Assembly: GCF_036850765.1 (NCBI RefSeq) | Contig: NC_089493.1 | Coordinates: forward strand, 17,051,632 to 17,115,631 | Source of the DNA: Saccopteryx bilineata | Lineage: Eukaryota > Chordata > Mammalia > Chiroptera > Emballonuridae | DNA length: 64,000 nt | Direction: 5' to 3' | In this document: positions 56,349-64,000 of the stretch, in pieces | Numbering within the stretch: the first letter of the stretch is position 1 | How the letters are laid out: each line of letters opens with the position of its first letter | The notes under the pieces: generated by a model | What the model was told of the DNA's origin: nothing | Databases searched by the model: none | The model's input: the letters and a program-made list of their open reading frames with translations, nothing else | Program-made: the position numbers and the translations under genes

Positions 56349-57935
56349 CTATTCAGGCAAAAATTTGTGTTTGTAGTTCTTGCGTTTGTGTACTTGTTGA
56401 GGACAATCTCATTTGATGCTCCAGCATTAGTCTGCTCATCACTAACAGCTCCAAGATTTTCGGGAAACTTATCAAGGTGACTGTTCAAGAAGTGAATCTT
56501 AATACTCATGTTACATCCAATGTTTCGGAAAGCCAACAGCATCATTTGACCCAGAAGTCCATAGTTTTTTGCTTTTTTGTTGCCAAGGAAGTTCTTTGTA
56601 ACTGCCACAAAAGACTGTTATGCTGCTTTCTCCTCCTTATTCATCTTCCTGGCAAATTCTTCGTCACTTATGAGGGTTCGAGTTTGAGGTCCATCAAATA
56701 CACCTGCTTTTATCTTCTCAAAAGACAAGGCAGGAAAAGCAGAAATGATATGTTGAAAGCATTCACTTTCTCTATTCAAAGCCTGAACTAACTGCTTCAT
56801 TAAGTCAAGTTTGATGTGAAGTGGGGGGAAAGTGATCCTGTCTTGATTCACAATATTTTGCATCCCTACTTCCAGAACTTCACGTTTTGGCCACTCCTTC
56901 TGTGTCCAGTGTTTCTCCCGAGCTTGGCTGTCCCACAAACACAGAAAGCAAGGATTCTTCTGAAACTTCTCTGTTGTCCTAGCAGGAAATTTACCATTTT
57001 AAGATCCACACATTTGATCCAGTTATGCTCCTCATACTTCAGAAAGTCAAGAACAATTTTTATGTCATAATAATCTTCTCACAGATGAATTGAATAACCA
57101 TTTGGAACCGCTGCATAAACATTACTGACATGTAGGAGAACATATTTCAGACTCCACTTAGAGCTGTCAAGAAATAGCCACCATTCTGTTGGACTATAAG
57201 TGGTAATACCTAGCTGGCTGAGAAGACTACTAATATCATGACAGTGAACACAGTGTTTGTCTCTGGAAAAAAAGTCCACAAAAATTTGTTCACACTTCTT
57301 GAAATGGGATACTTTAGCTGACCAATGAAGTACATTCTTTTCTTGATGCCTAAAGGCTAATAACTCAGCTGCTTTCTTTGATAGACTCAAATCTCTTACT
57401 AAGTCATTCAATTCAGGTTGGCTAAACTGCTGAGGGGTTAATGACTGCTTGGCATCAGAAGAAGACCCTTCAGATTCTACAACCATTTCCTCATGCATCT
57501 TATCAAAATACACTTGATCACCATTTTCACTTTCTTTGTCCTTAGAAGAAATAAAACCATTGAAAACTGGAACAGGGAGTGTCTCAGAGTATGAGATAGG
57601 TCGTATTGCTGAAGGAATATTAGGATATGCGATCATATTCTTTCTTGCCGATGCCCTTTGTATGGATCAGACAGAAATAACAGTCACTGATGTGGTCCTT
57701 AGGTTCACGCCAAACCATGGGAATACCAAAGGCATTTCTTTGAGTTTTCCTTTTGTCCAGTCACAAAGCATTTCCTCACAGTTATGACACACAATATGAG
57801 GAGCCCAATTCTTGTCTTTATCGCCACCACAAATGATGAAATATTGTACCTTTAACGTTGAAGTGTGTAACAGCCACATATATAACAGAAGATGTCAGAA
57901 CTATTCTTACATTTACACCTACTCAAAGAAGCCAT
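56349..57935 (-). pseudogene. Broken ORF of a Cys-rich, transposase-like protein family
   Basis: The relic reads from an ATG at 57933-57935 to a TAG at 56349-56351. Segments in order: a Cys-rich start (SRCKCKNSSD, then FCYICGCYTLQR); GDKDKNWAPHIVCHNC; a frame-shifted [125 protein letters not shown] then NLGAVSDEQ; and a C-terminus KRKNYKHKFLPE. Paired Cys motifs suggest a zinc-binding N-terminus. The D of FLDSS (57166-57168) and the D of CVDLK are candidate RNase-H-fold catalytic acids (inference). Damage: stops at 57852-57854, 57079-57081 and 56618-56620; frameshifts near 57830, 57720, 57635 and 56970; a deletion after SDEQ (about 56432) that removes the expected downstream block. I recall this family as repetitive hypothetical proteins of arthropods, cnidarians and fish; I cannot name it. 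It is not a functional gene here. Confidence 0.72.
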
Positions 57936-57969
57936 GATTCAATCTTAAAACAAAATAAAAGGGTGTTTT

Positions 57970-58372
57970 GTGGGTTTTTTTTTTTTTTGTATTTTTCTGA
58001 AGCTAGAAACAGGGAGAGACAGTCAGACAGACTCCCTCATGCGCCCGACTGGGATCCAACCGGCACGCCCACCAGGGGGCGACGCTCTGCCCACCAGGGG
58101 GCGATGCTCTGCCCCTCCAGGGCGTCGCTCTGTTGAGACCAGAGCCACTCTAGCGCCTGGGGCAGAGGCCAAGGAGCCATCCCCAGCGTCCGGGCCATCT
58201 TTGCTCCAATGGAGCCTCGGCTGCAGGAGGGGAAAAGAGAGACAGAGAGAAAGGAGAGGGGGAGGGGTGGAGAAGCATATGGGCGCTTCTCCTGTGTGCC
58301 CTGGCCAGGAATCAAACCCGGGACTTCTGCACGCCAGGCCGACGCTCTACCACTGAGCAAACCGGCCAGGGC
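57970..58372 (-). mobile_element. SINE-B, full length, inserted beside the pseudogene
   Basis: Poly-T start, then a complete SINE-B in reverse orientation, ending in the tRNA-like head (plus-strand reading GAGCAAACCGGCCAGGGC). It is flanked by a perfect 15 bp TSD ATAAAAGGGTGTTTT (57955-57969 and 58373-58387). Because it sits just 5' of the relic ORF, it separates the ORF start from its former upstream sequence. It carries two CTCF-like motifs (58067-58085 and 58089-58107). Confidence 0.95.
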
Positions 58373-58387
58373 ATAAAAGGGTGTTTT

Positions 58388-61300
58388 AATCAGATAAGAA
58401 TTTTTTACATTTAAAAACAGCTACAATGATGTAAAAATGATGTTTGTAAAACATTAATTGCCTTGTGGTTATGTTCAATCCAAGAGTCGTTCCCTTTTAA
58501 CTCCAATTTAAAAAATCAATGCATGCCATTAACTATAACAAAAAGAAATTAAAATTGCATAAAAACTAGAGCATGCACCAGAAAACAGATTTCAGATTTG
58601 GAATTAGTGATGCAGAAATATATAGAAATAGTTCTAAAACCTCATGCAACAGAAAATTAAAAAAAAAATTGTTCCTCAGTGTTACGTATTTGGTAATTTG
58701 CTAAAAACTGAGTAATTGTTTTACTTAATCCTCACAACAATGAAACAGAAAATCATGACCTCTGTTTCACAAGGATGAAACTAAATTCAAGAGAGAATAA
58801 TAGATCAAATGAAGTCTAATGTCATCACTGAGACACAGAGCAGGCCATGGAGTCACAGTAACCCCAGGGTTGCTCCATTGCGTCAAGGCAGCCTTCCTAC
58901 AAGAAGAAAGAAACATCACCATATAACATTCAAAGGTATCACTTCTATATTAACCTACACGACTGGGGTGCTAAAATACGGAACATGATTGGCTTCTTTA
59001 ACACCAAACCACTGACTATATCAAATGAATTCCAAAGTATCCAAGAGAAGAAATGAAAATCTATTTTTTTCCCATTGAACAAAATACTAGGAATATTATT
59101 TCATCTCAGAAAAATCCATGGTTACATCGTATTTAAAGTGAATTCAATATACACAAAATGAGTTTTTAGTTTATTGAACTGCCGCAATTTACAGAGTGGT
59201 TCACTGTGGTAGTGTGAGATGTGTGTGTGTGTGTGTGTGTGTAAAACATTTCTCTAAAGCTTTTAAATTAATTCTAAGCTCTTAACTATTCTACTGAGAA
59301 ATTTCAATTAACACAAAATTTCAGCAACATGTCATTTCTTAAAAAGAACATGACATATAATGACAATTAATTTCCTAAAGCTTTATGCCAAAATTATATT
59401 CTAACATATATATATATATATAGTACATATCTATATTAACTTCATGCATGATAAAAATAAAATACACTGTCCTCGTTGGCCAATGAATAACATGCATTAT
59501 TGCAAGGTAGAAATTCCCCTTACTACCACAACTTGCCTCATTTCAACTTATAATTATTAGATCTTTAATTTTCCCTTAGGAAAAGGGTTTTTTCATTATC
59601 TTTTTAGGTTTTCTCAAGGGCCCAGAGAGAAGGGATGTCCTAGATGACCTTTCAAGATCCCTTCTAGTCCTATGACTCTGAAATAAATTAAAGTTTTATT
59701 ACCACATTATGCATAAGCATCAGTGGATCTGGAAGACAATGAGGATGAAGTCTGTGCTCCAACTCTCCCTCCCAATATTTATGCTTCCTGTTCATTTCAT
59801 GCATAACTAATTTCATATCGCATCTTGGTAATGACACCACAAGCATCACAAAACAATTGCAATCATGGCTGCAATTCATTGTAACTACAGCTAAATGCCA
59901 GCTCTGCCACTGAAATACCTCCCCAACCCATCGGAAAGTAAAGGATGAGAAGAACAAAATATAGTTTTGAAATGGTCATCTTCACTAACTGGCTTTCATT
60001 TCTCAGTAGTACGGGTTCCTACTTCTACTGCATTTTCAGGGACATCATAATGTATTGAGACAGTGAAGCCTGGAAGTCATCCCTTCTTTCCAAAACCAGA
60101 AAGACACACTCCCATTTATACCACTTCACCAATGTCACTGTGTTTGTTTAAATCTTATTTTTTTAAAGACTTGCTGATACACATAATGTGGTCATAAATA
60201 AAAGGGTTTATGTTTTTCCATCATGTGTTCCATTGAACCAACAAAAACACAATCAAGAATAAGAACTGCCTATCAAGACATGTCAAGATAGCAAAATCAG
60301 TGCTCCTCTCTTCCTGGAATAGAATAATAGCATCTACCAGACACATGTTGCAAGTTTATTTGGAATAATATTAAAATAATTCATTTTAACTTTCATAAAA
60401 TACATCGAGTTCTATTATTTTATTTTATACTCCTAAAAATCCTGTGAAGTTGGTGAGGCCAATATTTATTATTTCAAAATCACAGATAAGGGATCAGAGA
60501 TCCAAAGATCTATATTATGTTTCTATGGTCATCAGACTAATTCCCCAATACTATGAAATTGATGAACATCTCTTAGATAGTGAGTAATACTGTAGAAGCC
60601 CAACTCAGTCAACCAGGGAACCGAGCTTGAACTGGACTACAGTAGTTGGGGCACTGAGCCTGGCCCTTTTGTCCCTCTGGCTAACAGGAGCGCTGTTGCT
60701 ACCAGAGGTCCAGTTATCCTTCACTTCCTCTGTGACTGTGCAAAAGAAGTATATTATAAGACTAGAGAGTAGTCCTTCTTTGTGATTATATTTTCCTTCT
60801 TATTAGTCAACAGTAAAAACACTGGCTTTCATTAAACCAGAATATCAGTGCTTTGAATAGATTCACATCACAAGGAGTCACTCCTCTCGTTGTTTAATTT
60901 TGAAGCATTGGTGTTTTATTTTTTAGGTGAGGCAGGTATAGTTTACCCTAGTCAATGCTGTACTAGTCACCATGAAAGACCTGACCTGTGGACTTCATCA
61001 TATATTACCAATATTAATAATGTCTAAATTGTACCTATTCACATTTGATTTAACATGGCTACATTATAGGTAATTCATTTTTGAGTGTATGATTGAACTT
61101 GGTCAAGGTGAAACCTTCTCTATCATTAAATGATATATTTTATTCTAAACATAGCAACCATTATTCTTTGTAGATAATCATGTCTTCATGATTGTTTCAT
61201 AGTCATTTATCTATTTGTCCGAGTGATTATGTTTCAATTTCTATCTTCTCTATATATCAAATCCATTTGTTTAGAAATATATAATGTTTACTAATTTCAA

Positions 61301-62581
61301 ATGTTTCCGATATGTTTTGTGTTAAATAAAAATGACACTGTAGATCAATGAATAAGTGTACCTGTTAACATGCTCATAGGAACAATGCAAGTGCTCCTGG
61401 CAGACTCAAAGGCCATGTGAGCAACTAATAATGACTGTTTTTGAATGAGTTGTCAGCAACAACACTTCTTCACAGATCCAACAGAATAAGGCCCAAAAAG
61501 AAAACAAGGGGATTATGATTTTAGAGATAAACAAGCTAGAGAATTGGACCCACTTTATTTTCTTTAAAAAGGGGACTGGTCGGGGAAAGCAGAGTCAAAG
61601 AAAAGGACACTCACTGAATGCATTAGAAAATTTCATGAGGCAGAAGAATTAATGAGCTTTGAAGAGGCCCCAAGAAAAGTAAAGCTTGGAACTCTGGTCT
61701 ACATTAAAATTGCTAAAGAAAATAAAAACATGTTTCACTCACTACTAAAAAATAGCAAAATTAACAATAAATAAAAGGTTGGAAAAAGAGAGAATAGAAT
61801 GAAAACACACTAAAGGAGGATAATTTCAATGTGTGTTTTCACATGTTAAATTATTAATAACCATTCATCTCTATTTTAATTTTATTATGCTTGATACAGA
61901 GTTTGTTGGATCTTATGCCTGTGTAGTCTCAATAAAGTTGTTTTACATACACATTGTTGTGTTACTTACACTTTAAAACAATAACATTTCCAGAGAGAGA
62001 AACTTGATTGATTCCCATTACAAACACATAGTGTCTTTCTAAAATTGTAAAACTTAGAGTTCAGCAGTCATTCCTAATTATGTTTTGAATTTAATAACAA
62101 TTCTTCAATATTCAATCTGAATATCTTATGATTGGGAAATCTTATGAGTATGAAAAAGGAAGAAATATACCTACATTGTCTGGACTGGAGTATAAAGCAC
62201 ATTTTAGCTGAGATAGAATTACTTTAATTATTAAACCCTTCCCCTTTACTTTATATAAACCATGAAGTTTCAACAATATTTTTTTGGAAAAATTCTACTG
62301 AACAGTTTTTAGTAGAAATAGAAATAAAATTCTGGCATGAACACTGCACACTTTCCCTGACATTTTAATTTTAAGAATGGATAAAATGCAGCTGCCAGTC
62401 CCTGCACTCAGGGGAAATGAACCCATACATTTTGCTTCATTTATAACTAAAAACGCAACATATGGTTCCACAATAGCCATTTGTTGCTCTTTTTCTTCCA
62501 TTGTGAAGTCTGGCCTCCAGAACAAGTTTAGGGGACACTGTCTTTTAAGAAGTAAAGGCATAGTTGTGTGTAAAGTTTATC
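58388..62581. other. Long unique AT-rich stretch, no gene found
   Basis: About 4.2 kb with only simple repeats: (GT)n 59219-59242 and (AT)n 59407-59422. No exon-like ORF or young transposon. Confidence 0.45.
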
Positions 62582-62596
62582 AAAACATGCCCTGAG

Positions 62597-62773
62597 GCCC
62601 TACCCAGGTGCTCAGTTGATTAGATCTTTGTCCTGTTGTGCAAAGGTTGTGGTTCGATACCTGGTCAGAACTCATTCAGGAAGCAACCAATGAACCAATG
62701 AATGCATAAATAAGTGAAACAACAAATCAATGTTTCTACTCCCCTCCCCTCTCTAAAAATAAATCAAACAAAC
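62597..62773 (+). mobile_element. VES-like tRNA-derived SINE
   Basis: Head GCCCTACCCAGGTGCTCAGT, B box GTGGTTCGATACC, then CCAATGAATGCATAAATAAG and CAATGTTTCTACTCCC. TSD AAAACATGCCCTGAG versus AAAACCATGCCCTGAG on the right (one-base insertion). Confidence 0.93.
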
Positions 62774-62789
62774 AAAACCATGCCCTGAG

Positions 62790-64000
62790 TGTCTTACAGT
62801 GAATTAACTAATTTTGGATTACTCTTCACTTCGGTAAAGCCAGTTTTCTCCCTTGTCTTCATGATAGTGGCTATGTTATAACACTGCTTAACACACAGAG
62901 GAACACAGATTCTAGATGGGGCTAGCTGCATAAGATAAATTTTTGAAGAAGTTTATTTAACCTGCACAATGGTAAAATTTTCTTACTACACTATCTTGCC
63001 TTTGCTTTGAAAGTCATAGGCTACATGAAGTATTTAGAGGTGGTTCCATGTAGCCATTTACTGTAAATAAACTTGAATAATAATCACAGTCACTGTGTCA
63101 TCACCAGGAAGGTCCCAATGAATGAAATCCTTCCTCTGTGTAGGCCAAATCTTGCTGCTAATATGACTTTTCCTTCCTATCACAATCTGTCTTTGAAATT
63201 GTAGAAAGATAAGCCTCTATCACCTGGAGACCGACACCCTCCTTCTCGAGAAATGCCAATATCTTTTATTTCATTTGTTCCATAACAGAGCCTCCACTCT
63301 GCTGTGCTCAAATAACATTATGGCATGGTTCCATTTTTTTTATATTAGAAAGTAATCAACATTGAATCACTAGAAAGCCATGTTTACTCAATAATTAATT
63401 AAATTTCCTAGAGAAAATGGATGTGCCATAATTTAGTAACCTGTGCTAAAAAAAATGATGCTTTTTTTTCTTATTTTGGCCCAGGTTGTCATCAGCAATT
63501 TCAACAAGATCAGATTAAAAGTATGAGAAGCTACTGAAAAAGTATCACAGGCCATGTGACCATTGGAGAGGTAAAGACAAGCGTATGTACGCTGTATGTA
63601 CTAAGACTTCTATAATGTATGTTAATATACTTTAACAAGGACTATAAAGTAGTCTTTAAAAGAAAATAGCATCATAACAAATAACCAAGGGCAATATCTA
63701 TTGAGATTTACTCCAATGACAGTCTGTCTGAGGTCAGGCTATTGATACCTTTGTTGAACAATGCCTTTGCGCCTAACAGATGAATTGTGTCTGACAGTGT
63801 CTTTTGTGTGTGTGTGTGTGTGCATGTGTGTGATATTAACTCCCATTGTACCAAGTCATCAGAATACATTTTGCACTGTGTTGATGATGAAAAGAAATGA
63901 TAGGCATTCTCAAAACAAAAGGTTCTTAAAACTGTTACTTTAGATAATCTATTCAAACTGAATATCAGCTGTTCTGTTTTGTATGGTTTTCTCTTCATTT
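62790..64000. other. Unique DNA with (GT)n
   Basis: (GT)n at about 63806-63832. No gene recognised. Confidence 0.4.

Overview
This is a gene-poor stretch of mammalian nuclear DNA, almost certainly from a bat. It is AT-rich and repeat-dense, and I found no intact protein-coding gene, no functional tRNA or rRNA gene and no CRISPR array. The bat assignment rests on four classes of tRNA-derived SINE. SINE-A is about 190 bp with a CCTGACCTGTGGTGG head. SINE-B is about 370-410 bp with a GCCCTGGCCGGTTGGCTCAG head. SINE-C is about 300-350 bp with a CCTGACCAGGTGGTGG head. The fourth class is VES-like. This set does not look like the SINEs I remember from horseshoe bats or vesper bats, so a sac-winged (emballonurid) or related bat is my guess. 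That is inference from memory, not proof.

Layout. Positions 1-10 kb hold mostly unique DNA with hAT-family relics, a Tc1/mariner MITE, several SINEs, an old L1 3' end, a MIR and a long CTTT tract. Positions 10-18 kb are mainly unique sequence with ancient L2/MIR pieces and two stretches that look like conserved non-coding DNA. Positions 18-32 kb are SINE-rich, with nested insertions and a three-layer LINE nest (27.7-30.2 kb): an antisense L1 split by a younger sense L1 and then hit by a SINE-B. A strong stand-alone CTCF-type motif lies at 31.4 kb. Positions 34-41 kb contain two hAT MITEs in opposite orientation and a mariner MITE split by a SINE. Positions 45-52 kb contain SINEs, a CA repeat joined to a CpG-containing alternating tract, and an LTR-like segment. 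Positions 53.7-55.4 kb are a long L2 relic.

The most unusual object is at 56.3-57.9 kb on the minus strand. It is a broken 1.6 kb open reading frame from a Cys-rich, transposase-like protein family that I associate with arthropods, cnidarians and fish rather than mammals. It is still readable end to end despite several stops and frameshifts. If this is not a mammalian housekeeping relic, it could mark a horizontally acquired element.

Nothing in the window forms a pathway or operon. Function, if any, is probably regulatory: candidate enhancer-like conserved blocks, a CTCF-type site, and CTCF-like motifs carried by the SINE-B family. Exact boundaries were read by eye from target-site duplications (TSDs) where these are visible.
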